Positions 36,133 through 44,540 of a stretch of 64,000 nt of DNA are shown piece after piece. Every line of letters begins with the position of its first letter. The first letter of the stretch is position 1. The notes beneath the pieces were generated by a model. The model did not search any database. It saw only the letters and a list, made by a program, of their open reading frames with translations, and was not told the origin of the DNA. The position numbers were made by a program, and so were the translations under genes. Where the stretch lies: assembly GCF_900100175.1 (NCBI RefSeq), contig NZ_FNEM01000021.1, positions 1 to 64,000 of the forward strand. The letters run 5' to 3'. Origin of the DNA: Ferrimonas sediminum. Lineage in GTDB: Bacteria > Pseudomonadota > Gammaproteobacteria > Enterobacterales > Shewanellaceae.

Positions 36133-36577
36133 TGCCAAAATCAAACGGCTGAAAGAGCGTCATGAGCAGCAGATGGCACAGTTGGGGCAGCAGCGCCAGC
36201 GCAATCAACATCGACTGGAGCAGCTGCAGCGGCGTCAGCACTCTCTTAACCAGGCGTTGGAGCGGGCCCAGTCTGAGACCGCCGGAGCCAGTCCCATGAG
36301 CTGGCAGAACCGCTCGTACTGGCAGGGACAGCTGATCCCGGCTCAGGGAAAGGTGCAGCGGGAGCAGCAACTGGCTCAGCAAGAGCTCAACCGGGTCGGA
36401 AAGCTGTGGCAGAACGCCTTGTCAAAGCGTCAGGGGCTGGCCTGGTTGGAGCAACACAGGTTGCAACAACACCAGGCGGGGGAGCGGCGTGCCGAACAAC
36501 GGCAGCAGGATGAGAGCGGCCTTAGGGCCGGGTTGCGCCATAGTCGTTCTGGCGAGCGGCCTCGGCGTCAGGATTGA
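36125..36577 (+). CDS. fliJ: Flagellar export coiled-coil protein FliJ
   Basis: A 150-residue, highly charged, Gln/Arg-rich coiled-coil protein in the FliJ position, expected to sit as a stalk in the FliI ring. Sequence conservation in this family is low, so the call rests on size, coiled-coil composition and position. Its last 56 bp overlap flgN on the opposite strand. Confidence 0.8.
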   Translation: MVDAKIKRLKERHEQQMAQLGQQRQRNQHRLEQLQRRQHSLNQALERAQSETAGASPMSWQNRSYWQGQLIPAQGKVQREQQLAQQELNRVGKLWQNALSKRQGLAWLEQHRLQQHQAGERRAEQRQQDESGLRAGLRHSRSGERPRRQD

Positions 36578-36968
36578 CCAATCGGTTCAGGGTGCGCTGT
36601 TGGCCACTGAGCAGTCGTCCATTGGCGTCATTTTCGGCTTTGCAATGCACCACCAGTTGCTGCAGTTGCTGCCATATCAACGACACCTTCTTGCCTGACT
36701 CGCCCGGAATTGCCGCCAACAACCGGTTCATGCCTTTGTCGTCTTCGGGTAGCCCCAATGACTGCAGGATGCTGCTGCGGGTGCGGGCGTTGGCCGTGAG
36801 GGACTGGCACAGCTTATCCTGGCGGGGATTGTGCTGTTCCAGTCCGTCTATATCACGGCGTTGCATCAGTTCACGCTGAAACTTCAGCAGGCTTTTCAGC
36901 TGCTGGTAGCCTTTTACATCCAGTTGAATGCCTTTGACGAGCTGTCGGACCTGATCGGCTTTATTCAC
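36522..36968 (-). CDS. flgN: FlgN-like export chaperone for hook-associated proteins
   Basis: A 148-residue helical protein, the last gene of the minus-strand flgA-flgM-flgN unit. The GTG start at 36968 (VNKADQVRQLVKGIQLDVKG) overlaps the flgM stop by four bases (GTGA); the longer upstream frame runs antisense through flgM and is rejected. The helical, Leu/Gln-rich body fits FlgN, which binds FlgK and FlgL. The 3' end overlaps convergent fliJ by 56 bp. Confidence 0.78.
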   Translation of the reverse strand: MNKADQVRQLVKGIQLDVKGYQQLKSLLKFQRELMQRRDIDGLEQHNPRQDKLCQSLTANARTRSSILQSLGLPEDDKGMNRLLAAIPGESGKKVSLIWQQLQQLVVHCKAENDANGRLLSGQQRTLNRLVNPDAEAARQNDYGATRP

Positions 36969-37246
36969 AGCTTGGGTCCATGCTCTTCCAGCATCGCTTC
37001 GGCAATCCGGTCGAGATCGATGGGGTAGCCTTCTGTTGCCAGCTCCGCTTGCAGCTGGGCAATCTTGTTGTAATCGATGCTGTCCATCTCGTCCAGCTCT
37101 TTGCTGGCCTGGTTCAGCTGTTGCCACTCCTGACTGACGGTCTGGGACTGGTTTTCGGTCTGGTGCTTGCTGACCGGCGCCTCATTGGGCTTAGTGTCTG
37201 ACGGTTGTACTGCACTTAATTGGGGAGTTAATGGGCTGATTTCCAT
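36965..37246 (-). CDS. flgM: Anti-sigma-28 factor FlgM
   Basis: A 93-residue negative regulator of FliA. ATG 37246 is preceded by GAGAGAG; the longer frame lacks an SD. The N-terminus is Pro/Ser/Gln-rich and disordered-looking (MEISPLTPQLSAVQPSDTK), and the C-terminal half has the family helices (IAQLQAELATEGYPIDLDRI, then AEAMLEE). Secretion through the finished hook should release FliA, encoded at 52101. Confidence 0.85.
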   Translation of the reverse strand: MEISPLTPQLSAVQPSDTKPNEAPVSKHQTENQSQTVSQEWQQLNQASKELDEMDSIDYNKIAQLQAELATEGYPIDLDRIAEAMLEEHGPKL

Positions 37247-37305
37247 GGGACTCTCTCGTTCAATGGGTCTTATGCCTGTTAATAGCGACACAGAGTGAGC
37301 ATAAC

Positions 37306-38052
37306 TTAAAAATTTGTTTTCACCCTGCCTGGCGCCACCACGTAAGCGGACACTTGCTTACCTGAGCTGAGATTGCGCACGCGAATGGCCTCACCCTGAC
37401 TGCCCTCGGCCAGGGCAACACCTTTGGTGGTGGCGACGAAGCTGCCATCGGTGGCTTCGATGATTACCTCCTGACCTTTCTCTACCCACAACGGCGACTG
37501 CAGCTGACCGGCCCTGATCGGATCGCCGGCGCGAATGCTGCGCTTGGGGCGCAGACCATCGATGGCGTCCAGCGTCATCAGCGTGGCCCGATCCCGCTGC
37601 CGGAACTGGTGTTGTTGCCAGGTCAGCTGGTTGGCACTGATGGGTTGGTCGGCCACCAGTTTCTGCCGCGCCACCGGAACGGAGGCGGTCATCACGACTT
37701 TGGCTCTGACAAACAGTGACCAGGCCGGAGTCGGGCAGCTGACCTGTCGCTGCTGTTGCCCTCCCGGAAAGCCATTGGCATTACCGTCAACCGCCAGTTC
37801 GCGGTCGCAGGGAGACAATCGTTTAACCCCTCTGGGCAGTACCACGGTGATTGAGGTGGGCAGCCAGCGTCCCGGTTGGTCGCGTTGCCAACGCTGCACC
37901 TGTTGGTGAAGCTGTTGCTCTACTGCGGCGGCGATCTGCTCGCCGGCACCGGCAGGCGTTGCCTGGGCCGGAAGGGCGGCGATAAGCGGAAGTGCCGCTA
38001 TCAGCAGGGGACGGAATAGGGAAATCCCGCTTCCGTTTCTGGCCTTGCTCAA
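37306..38052 (-). CDS. flgA: P-ring assembly chaperone FlgA
   Basis: A 248-residue periplasmic protein required for P-ring assembly. The start is TTG at 38052: AAGG lies seven bases upstream and no in-frame ATG occurs before the signal peptide (LLIAALPLIAALPAQA). The C-terminal SAF/FlgA domain is recognisable (AGDPIRAGQLQSPLWVEKGQ, then VIIEATDGSFVATTKGVAL). First gene of the flgAMN unit, divergent from flgB. Confidence 0.9.
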   Translation of the reverse strand: MSKARNGSGISLFRPLLIAALPLIAALPAQATPAGAGEQIAAAVEQQLHQQVQRWQRDQPGRWLPTSITVVLPRGVKRLSPCDRELAVDGNANGFPGGQQQRQVSCPTPAWSLFVRAKVVMTASVPVARQKLVADQPISANQLTWQQHQFRQRDRATLMTLDAIDGLRPKRSIRAGDPIRAGQLQSPLWVEKGQEVIIEATDGSFVATTKGVALAEGSQGEAIRVRNLSSGKQVSAYVVAPGRVKTNF

Positions 38053-38087
38053 TGGCTAACCTTATGTATTTGAAGGGTTATTAATTA

Positions 38088-38103
38088 TGGCATGACTTTT
38101 GTA
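38088..38103 (+). promoter_or_regulatory. Sigma-54-like promoter of the flgBCDEFGHIJKL operon
   Basis: TGGCAT-GACTT-TTGTA keeps a strong -24 element (TGGCA) and TTG of the -12 element, with T for C at the last invariant base. A start near 38115 would give a leader of about 33 bases before flgB. On the opposite strand, TGGCAG-ACACC-TTACA at 38100-38115 is a weaker overlapping candidate for flgA. Confidence 0.5.
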
Positions 38104-38147
38104 AGGTGTCTGCCATCGGTTGTACACACACGTTACTAGGAGTTGCC

Positions 38148-38498
38148 ATGGCTATCAACCTTGAATCAGCACTTGGTCTGCATGCCCAGGGGCTGGACTT
38201 AAGGGTGGAGCGCACCAAGATATTGGCCGCCAACCTGGCCAATGCCGAGACCCCGGGCTATCAGGCCGTGGATATCGATTTTGCTGCCGCCATGCAGCGT
38301 TACCAGAGCAGTGGTGAGGTTCAACGCAATTACCAGATGGGCTATCGGGTACCGCACCAGATGTCCGCCGACGGCAATACCGTTGAGTTAGACCAGGAAC
38401 AGGCGCGGTTTGCGGCCAACAGCATGGATTTCCAGACCAGCCTGACGTTTCTGAATATGAAGATAAATGGCATCCGTACTGCCATTGAGGGTCAGTAA
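38148..38498 (+). CDS. flgB: Flagellar proximal rod protein FlgB
   Basis: A 116-residue rod protein. ATG 38148 is preceded by AGGAG; an in-frame GTG upstream is rejected. The rod-family N-terminal motif LAANLANAETPGYQAVDIDF is evident, as is the C-terminal LNMKINGIRTAI helix. First gene of the hook-basal body operon, 2 bp before flgC. Confidence 0.92.
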   Translation: MAINLESALGLHAQGLDLRVERTKILAANLANAETPGYQAVDIDFAAAMQRYQSSGEVQRNYQMGYRVPHQMSADGNTVELDQEQARFAANSMDFQTSLTFLNMKINGIRTAIEGQ

Positions 38499-38500
38499 CC

Positions 38501-38923
38501 ATGTCGTTTAATCAGATCTATGACATTGCCGGCAGTTCGCTGGCGGCGCAAAGCCTGCGCTTGAATACCGTGGCCAGTAACCTGGCCAACGCCGATTCCG
38601 CTGCCGCGTCGGCGGATCAGGCCTATCGGGCGGTAAAACCCGTGTTCCGGGCGGTCTACGAGCAGGTGAACCAGGCCGGCCAGGTTCCCGGCGCCAGTGT
38701 CGAGGTGGCAGCGGTAGTCAATACCGACGCGCCGGTGGAGATGCGTTACGAGCCCAACCACCCCTATGCGGATGATAAGGGCTTTGTGGCTTATTCCAAT
38801 GTCAATCCGGTGGCGGAGATGGCGGACATGATGGCGGCTACACAGAGCTTCGAAGCCAGCGTCAATGTGATGAACCGGGCCCGCTCCATGCAGCAGGGCC
38901 TGCTTCAACTTGGGAGTAAATGA
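38501..38923 (+). CDS. flgC: Flagellar rod protein FlgC
   Basis: A 140-residue proximal rod protein with the N-terminal SSLAAQSLRLNTVASNLANA segment and C-terminal MADMMAATQSFEASVNVMN, both diagnostic. Overlaps flgD by four bases. Confidence 0.93.
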   Translation: MSFNQIYDIAGSSLAAQSLRLNTVASNLANADSAAASADQAYRAVKPVFRAVYEQVNQAGQVPGASVEVAAVVNTDAPVEMRYEPNHPYADDKGFVAYSNVNPVAEMADMMAATQSFEASVNVMNRARSMQQGLLQLGSK

Positions 38924-39612
38924 TGAGCGTTAATGCGGTATCCGGTGCCAATGGCACCAGCGGCAACAATCAGGTTGCCCCCCAGGGCAACTCCGGTGCG
39001 GATCTCAAGAATGAGTTCATGACCCTGATGATCGCCCAGATTGAGAATCAGGATCCGACCGATCCCCTGGACGCCAACGAGTACGTGGCTCAGCTGGCCC
39101 AGTTTTCTCAGGTAGAAAGCCTGGAGTACATCCGTGAAAACCAGTCCACCCAGATGACCATGATGGAGAATTCCGCCATCGTGCAATCGGCATCGCTGCT
39201 GGGCAAAGACGCCATGGTTAAAGCCTCGGACTTTACCCTGGGCAGTGAGCCCATCGACGGCAAGATCTACCTGGAGAACAACGTCGACAACCTGCAGGTC
39301 GAGGTATTGGATGAGCGGGGAGAGGTGGTGGCCACGGTGGAGCTGGGGGCCCAGGGCAAAGGGGACATCGGTTTCAGCATCGACCCCGAGGCGCTGGGAC
39401 TGACACCGGGTGAGTACAGCCTCAACACCAAGGCGACCGCCGGAGACGCCAACCTGAGTGTCAACACCTTCTTGTCGGCACCCATAGAAAAGATCCATTT
39501 TGCCAGCGCATCAGGAATGATGATGGCGGAGATGGGCAACGGCCTGGGTACGGTTTCCGTACTCGAAATCAGCGAAGTAAGCGCTAACGACAGCCTGTCG
39601 GCGCAACAATAA
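38920..39612 (+). CDS. flgD: Hook cap scaffold protein FlgD
   Basis: A 230-residue hook-assembly cap protein. The conserved N-terminal stretch LKNEFMTLMIAQIENQDPTD and DANEYVAQLAQFSQVESLE are clear, followed by a FlgD Ig/Tudor-like region. It is removed once the hook is complete. Starts within the flgC stop (ATGA). Confidence 0.93.
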   Translation: MMSVNAVSGANGTSGNNQVAPQGNSGADLKNEFMTLMIAQIENQDPTDPLDANEYVAQLAQFSQVESLEYIRENQSTQMTMMENSAIVQSASLLGKDAMVKASDFTLGSEPIDGKIYLENNVDNLQVEVLDERGEVVATVELGAQGKGDIGFSIDPEALGLTPGEYSLNTKATAGDANLSVNTFLSAPIEKIHFASASGMMMAEMGNGLGTVSVLEISEVSANDSLSAQQ

Positions 39613-39625
39613 TCCTGAGGAAATT

Positions 39626-40828
39626 ATGTCTTATAACATCGCCATGAGCGGCCTGCGTTCCACCAACCAGGAGCTCTCCACCATCAGTAATAACATCGCC
39701 AACGCCTCGACGGCGGGATTCCGGGGCGCCCGGGCTGAGTTTGCCGCAGTCTACAACGGCGGCCAGGCCGGAGGTGTGGCCATGACCGGCGCCAGCCAGA
39801 ACTTCTCCCTCGGCGGGTCGATGACCTACACCGGACGTGAGCTGGATCTGGGGATTCAGGGCAACGGCTTTTTTATGGTGAATGGCAGCGACGGTTCTAC
39901 CCTGTACAGCCGCGCCGGCATGTTCAATCAGGATGCCGAAGGCTACGTGGTCGACCCCTATGGCAATAAGCTGCAGGGGTATCCTGTCGGCCCCACCGGT
40001 GATGTGATGACCGGTAACGTCGGTGACATCCAGGTGCAGGCAGGTTCGATTCCGGCCCAGGCGACCACCAACATCAATATGACCGCCAACCTGGATGCCC
40101 GGGTGACCGCCATTGACCCGGTGGCCAAGCCGTTTGATTCCGCCGATGTCAGCACCTACCACTCCTCCAATACCGTGTCTGTGTACGACTCCCAGGGTAA
40201 CGAGCACGCGCTGACCCAGTACTACGTCAAGACCGCCGATAACACCTGGAATGTCCATTACTCGCTGGATGGCACCACCCTGCCGGATGTGAATAACGTC
40301 AGCTTCGATACCGACGGCAACATGACCGGTGGTGCCATCGATAACCTGACCATTACCGGGGCGACCCTGGGCACCGGAGCCAGCGACATGACGTTGGCAC
40401 TGGAGTGGAAACACACCACCCAGTACGGCTCCGATTACAACACCTCCAGCATCGACCAGAACGGCAACACCTCCGGCGAGCTGGTCGGAGTCCGGGTGGA
40501 CGAAGATGGCTTCCTGTATGGCACCTACACCAATGGTGAAGAGAAGTTGCAGGGGCAGGTGGTGCTGGCGAGCTTTACCAACCCCAATGGCCTGGAAGCG
40601 GTCAACAACACCTCCTGGACCGCCAATCAGGCCGCCGGCGCTCCGGCAGTCGGTGCACCGGGCAGCGGCACCCTGGGCAGTGTTTCCTCCGGTTACATTG
40701 AGGGCTCAAACGTCGATCTGACCGCCGAGATGGTCAACCTGATGACCGCTCAGCGTAACTACCAGTCCAACGCCAAGGTACTGACGGCGGCGGATACCAT
40801 GAACCAGTCTCTGCTTAATGCCATCTAG
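39626..40828 (+). CDS. flgE: Flagellar hook protein FlgE
   Basis: A 400-residue hook subunit. N-terminal MSYNIAMSGLRSTNQELSTI and SNNIANASTAGFRGARAEF, and the C-terminal LMTAQRNYQSNAKVLTAADT helix are standard. Length is normal for a hook protein. TGAGGA precedes the start. Confidence 0.94.
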   Translation: MSYNIAMSGLRSTNQELSTISNNIANASTAGFRGARAEFAAVYNGGQAGGVAMTGASQNFSLGGSMTYTGRELDLGIQGNGFFMVNGSDGSTLYSRAGMFNQDAEGYVVDPYGNKLQGYPVGPTGDVMTGNVGDIQVQAGSIPAQATTNINMTANLDARVTAIDPVAKPFDSADVSTYHSSNTVSVYDSQGNEHALTQYYVKTADNTWNVHYSLDGTTLPDVNNVSFDTDGNMTGGAIDNLTITGATLGTGASDMTLALEWKHTTQYGSDYNTSSIDQNGNTSGELVGVRVDEDGFLYGTYTNGEEKLQGQVVLASFTNPNGLEAVNNTSWTANQAAGAPAVGAPGSGTLGSVSSGYIEGSNVDLTAEMVNLMTAQRNYQSNAKVLTAADTMNQSLLNAI

Positions 40829-40835
40829 GTGACCC

Positions 40836-41552
40836 ATGGATAAGTTGCTCTATACCGCTGCCAGCGGTGCCGACCGGGTGATGGCGGCCCAAGCCCTACG
40901 GGCCAACAACCTGTCTAACGTGGACACCGCCGGTTTCCGCGCCGATCTGGAGCGGGTTCAGGCGCTGGCGGTCTCCGATACCCGGGTGATGTCGCAGCTG
41001 GGTAGCGCCGGCATCAGTGAGAAGGGCGGAAAGCTGGCCCCCACCGGACGCACCCTGGATCTGGCGGTGGTGGAGAACGGCTTGTTCGTGGTGCAGACCG
41101 GCGACGGCGAAGCCTATACCCGCGCCGGCCACATGGTGCTGGATGACAACGGCCAGATGATGCTCGAAGGGCGGGTGGTGGCCGGTGTGGATGGCCCCAT
41201 CGTGGTGCCGGAGTACAAGGAGTTGTTTGTGGGTGATGACGGCATGGTCAGCATCACTCCCGCCGAGGGCGGACTGATTGAAGAGATTGGTCAGATAAAA
41301 CTGGTGGACGCGCCGCTGGCCGACATGGTTAAAGGCCTGGACGGTCTATTGAGAACCGCCGATGGTGTGCCGCTGCAGGCCGATGGTCAGGTGCGGCTGG
41401 TCAGTGGCTTCCTGGAAGGCAGTAACGTCGACGCCGTTCGTGAGTTAGTTGCGTCCATGGATCTCAGCCGCCAGTTTGAAGTTCAGATTAAGTTAATGAA
41501 AAGCGCAGAGACCCTGGCCAAGTCCGGGAATCGCCTGTTAGCTAACGTATAA
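40836..41552 (+). CDS. flgF: Flagellar rod protein FlgF
   Basis: A 238-residue rod protein with the family N-terminus (LYTAASGADRVMAAQALRAN-NLSNVDTAGFR), a middle ALAVSDTRV region and the C-terminal LVASMDLSRQFEVQIKLMKS helix. Lies 7 bp after flgE. Confidence 0.93.
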   Translation: MDKLLYTAASGADRVMAAQALRANNLSNVDTAGFRADLERVQALAVSDTRVMSQLGSAGISEKGGKLAPTGRTLDLAVVENGLFVVQTGDGEAYTRAGHMVLDDNGQMMLEGRVVAGVDGPIVVPEYKELFVGDDGMVSITPAEGGLIEEIGQIKLVDAPLADMVKGLDGLLRTADGVPLQADGQVRLVSGFLEGSNVDAVRELVASMDLSRQFEVQIKLMKSAETLAKSGNRLLANV

Positions 41553-41562
41553 GGGAAATACC

Positions 41563-42348
41563 ATGAGCTCTGCTTTGTGGATCAGTAAAACCGGCCTGAC
41601 GGCCCAAGACACCAAGATGACGGCCATTGCCAACAACCTGGCCAACGTCAACACCACGGGCTTTAAGCGTGACCGGGTGGCGTTCAATGACCTGTTTTAT
41701 CAGGTGCAGCGACAGCCCGGTGGCCAGATTGATGAGCTGAACGACCTGCCATCAGGCCTGCAGCTGGGTACCGGTGTACGGGTGGCGGGCACCCAGAAGG
41801 TGTTCACCACCGGTGCCATGGTCACCACCGAACAGCAGCTGGATATGGCCATCGAAGGCCAGGGTTTTTTCCAGGTGGAGCTGCCGACCGGCGATCTGGC
41901 ATATACCCGTGATGGCCAGTTCTATCGTAATGCCGACGGCATGATGGTGACCGCCGGTGGCCTGCCGATGGTGCCGCAGATCACCATTCCCGAAGAAGCG
42001 CTGACGGTCACCATTGGAACCGACGGCCGGGTCACGGCCCAGATTGCCGGTCAGGCAGAAGGGGAAGAGCTGGGGCAGATTACCCTGGTGAACTTCATCA
42101 ACGCCGCCGGTCTGGAAGCCATGGGCGACAACCTCTATAGCGAAACCGGTGCCTCAGGTGTGGCGGTCGAAGGCGTGGCTGGTGAGCAGGGCATGGGTAC
42201 CCTGCGCCAGGGGGCGCTGGAGGGTGCCAACGTCAATGTGGTGGAGGAGATGGTAGAGATGATCTCGACTCAGCGGGCGTACGAGATGAACGCCAAGGTG
42301 CTGACCGCATCCGATGAAATGATGCAGTTCCTGAATCAGACCGTATAA
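41563..42348 (+). CDS. flgG: Flagellar distal rod protein FlgG
   Basis: A 261-residue distal rod protein, the best conserved of the rod set: ALWISKTGLTAQDTKMTAIA at the N-terminus, NNLANVNTTGFKRDRVAFND next, and EMISTQRAYEMNAKVLTASD at the C-terminus. Confidence 0.95.
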   Translation: MSSALWISKTGLTAQDTKMTAIANNLANVNTTGFKRDRVAFNDLFYQVQRQPGGQIDELNDLPSGLQLGTGVRVAGTQKVFTTGAMVTTEQQLDMAIEGQGFFQVELPTGDLAYTRDGQFYRNADGMMVTAGGLPMVPQITIPEEALTVTIGTDGRVTAQIAGQAEGEELGQITLVNFINAAGLEAMGDNLYSETGASGVAVEGVAGEQGMGTLRQGALEGANVNVVEEMVEMISTQRAYEMNAKVLTASDEMMQFLNQTV

Positions 42349-42358
42349 GGAGTTGGCC

Positions 42359-43027
42359 GTGAGAGTTTGGATTGCCGTATTGTTGCTGACCCTGCTTGGG
42401 GGCTGTGCGTCTCACTTTCCTGAGGCGGAGCCTCAGCCCAATGCGAAGGAGTGGGCACCGCCCACCATCGATTACAGCCTGCCGAACGCAGAGAATGGCA
42501 GCTTGTACCGTCCGGGGTACATGCTGACCCTGTTCAAGGACAAGCGTGCCTACCGTGAGGGCGACATCCTGACCGTGAACCTGGATGAGCGCACACAAGC
42601 CAGTAAAAAGGCCGACACCTCCACCAGCAAGAGCACCAACCTCAAGGCCAACGGCGAGGCGGCGTTTGGCAGTGGTGACAGTTACTCCGGCAGTGGTGCC
42701 ATGGGAACCGGCCATGAATACAGCGGCAACGGCAGCTCCAGTCAGCAAAACCAGCTGACCGGTTCGATTACGGTGACGGTGGCTAAGGTGATGCCCAACG
42801 GGGTGTTGCTGATTCGCGGTGAAAAGTGGCTGCGCCTGAACCAGGGCGACGAGTATCTGCGCCTGGTGGGACTGATCCGTACCGACGATATCGACACCCA
42901 AAATAACCTGTCATCACAGCGAATTGCCGATGCCCGCATCATCTATGGCGGCAAGGGTGCCATCGCAGACAGCAATGCCATGGGCTGGGCGGCGCGTTAC
43001 TTCAACAGTCCCTGGTTTCCAATGTAG
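42359..43027 (+). CDS. flgH: L-ring lipoprotein FlgH
   Basis: A 222-residue outer-membrane L-ring lipoprotein. GTG 42359 is chosen because AAGGAG lies six bases upstream; the TTG at 42353 abuts the SD. The lipobox LGGC places Cys at residue 16. Family motifs are [20 protein letters not shown] and [20 protein letters not shown]. The middle is Ser/Gly-rich. Confidence 0.93.
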   Translation: MRVWIAVLLLTLLGGCASHFPEAEPQPNAKEWAPPTIDYSLPNAENGSLYRPGYMLTLFKDKRAYREGDILTVNLDERTQASKKADTSTSKSTNLKANGEAAFGSGDSYSGSGAMGTGHEYSGNGSSSQQNQLTGSITVTVAKVMPNGVLLIRGEKWLRLNQGDEYLRLVGLIRTDDIDTQNNLSSQRIADARIIYGGKGAIADSNAMGWAARYFNSPWFPM

Positions 43028-43035
43028 GACCCGCT

Positions 43036-44136
43036 ATGCGAATCTTTTTAACCCTGATAATGATGCTGGCCCTGCCGGTATCGGCTGAGCTGCAAACCCG
43101 GCAGATGATGGATCTGGTGGACGTCCAGGGGATCCGGGACAACCAACTGGTGGGTTACGGTTTGGTGGTGGGCTTAACCGGCACCGGCGACAAGAGTCAG
43201 GTGAAGTTCACCAGTCAGTCGGTGGTTAACATGCTTAAGCAGTTCGGGGTTCAGTTGGACAGCAATTCCAACCCCAAGTTGAAAAACGTGGCTGCGGTGG
43301 CGATCCACGCCACGATTCCTCCCCTGGCCAGCCCGGGTCAGCAACTGGATGTCACCGTGTCCTCCATCGGCGATGCCAAAAGCCTGCGCGGCGGCACCCT
43401 GTTGCTGACGCCCCTGAAAGGGGTCGATGGCGAGGTGTACGCGGTCGCCCAGGGTAACCTGGTGGTTGGCGGGATCTCCGCCGAGGGCCGTAATGGAACC
43501 TCGGTGACGGTGAACGTACCGACCGTCGGCACCATTCCCAACGGCGCCTTGTTGGAACAATCGATTCCCAGCACCTTTGGCGCCAACAGTGACATCGTCC
43601 TCAACCTGAAACGACAGAGCTTCAAGACCGCCCGCAACGTCGAGCGGGCCATTAACGATACCTTTGGTCCGGACGTGGCCCGGGCCCAGAGTAACGCCAA
43701 GGTGCTGGTGCATGCCCCTCAGGATCTGCGTCAGCGGGTGACCTTCATGTCGATGCTGGAGGAGCTGGAGGTTCAGCCGGGACGTCGTCCGGCCCGGGTG
43801 GTGTTTAACAGCCGCACCGGAACCGTGGTGATGGGGGCCGACGTCAAGGTGCACAAGGCGGCGGTCAGCCATGGTCATCTGACCGTGGCCATTACCGAGC
43901 AGCCCGTCGTCAGCCAGCCCGGCGCCTTTGCCGGTGGCCAGACTACGGTGACCAGCAACAGCAGCATCGACATCAGCCAGGAACAAAAACCGATGTTCGT
44001 CTGGCCGGAGGGCACCTCACTGGAGACCATCGTTAAGGCGGTCAACTCCCTCGGCGCCGCGCCGGCGGATCTGATGGCCATTTTGCAGGCGCTGGATGAA
44101 GCCGGTGCCCTGGACGCTGAACTGGTGGTGATGTAA
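43036..44136 (+). CDS. flgI: P-ring protein FlgI
   Basis: A 366-residue periplasmic P-ring subunit with a signal peptide ([14 protein letters not shown]) and the strongly conserved [20 protein letters not shown] and [11 protein letters not shown] segments. Its assembly needs FlgA, encoded on the other strand upstream of flgB. Shares its last base with the flgJ start. Confidence 0.95.
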   Translation: MRIFLTLIMMLALPVSAELQTRQMMDLVDVQGIRDNQLVGYGLVVGLTGTGDKSQVKFTSQSVVNMLKQFGVQLDSNSNPKLKNVAAVAIHATIPPLASPGQQLDVTVSSIGDAKSLRGGTLLLTPLKGVDGEVYAVAQGNLVVGGISAEGRNGTSVTVNVPTVGTIPNGALLEQSIPSTFGANSDIVLNLKRQSFKTARNVERAINDTFGPDVARAQSNAKVLVHAPQDLRQRVTFMSMLEELEVQPGRRPARVVFNSRTGTVVMGADVKVHKAAVSHGHLTVAITEQPVVSQPGAFAGGQTTVTSNSSIDISQEQKPMFVWPEGTSLETIVKAVNSLGAAPADLMAILQALDEAGALDAELVVM

Positions 44137-44540
44137 TGGAAGTGATGGCAACTCAAGGCTACCTGGGGCGGCTGGATGCCAGCCAGATCGTGGCCCAACA
44201 CGGTCAGCAGGGTGCAATTCGAGCCGTGAGCGAGCAGTTTGAAGCCCAGTTTCTGCAGACCGTGCTCAAGCACATGCGAGCGGCCTCCGATGCCCTGGCC
44301 GATGAAGACAGCCCGCTGTCGTCTCAGAATGATGGGGTCTACCGGGATCTGTACGATGGCGAGTTGGCGCTGTCTCTGAGTGGCAAGGCCAATACTGGCC
44401 TGGTGGAGGCGCTCACCCGGCAATTGGGCGGGCAATTAAAGTCGCAGCCAGACGAGGTCGCTGTATCACAGCAGCAACCCACAACCGCTGCCATGCAGCA
44501 AGCGGTGATACTCCCATTTGTGGCTAAGGAACCCCGATGA
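44136..44540 (+). CDS. flgJ: FlgJ-like rod-capping protein without muramidase domain
   Basis: A 134-residue protein equal to the N-terminal rod-cap domain of FlgJ (RAVSEQFEAQFLQTVLKHMR, then VYRDLYDGELALSLS). The C-terminal peptidoglycan hydrolase domain of polar-type FlgJ is missing, so a separate hydrolase must open the wall. Overlaps flgK by four bases. Confidence 0.85.
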   Translation: MEVMATQGYLGRLDASQIVAQHGQQGAIRAVSEQFEAQFLQTVLKHMRAASDALADEDSPLSSQNDGVYRDLYDGELALSLSGKANTGLVEALTRQLGGQLKSQPDEVAVSQQQPTTAAMQQAVILPFVAKEPR

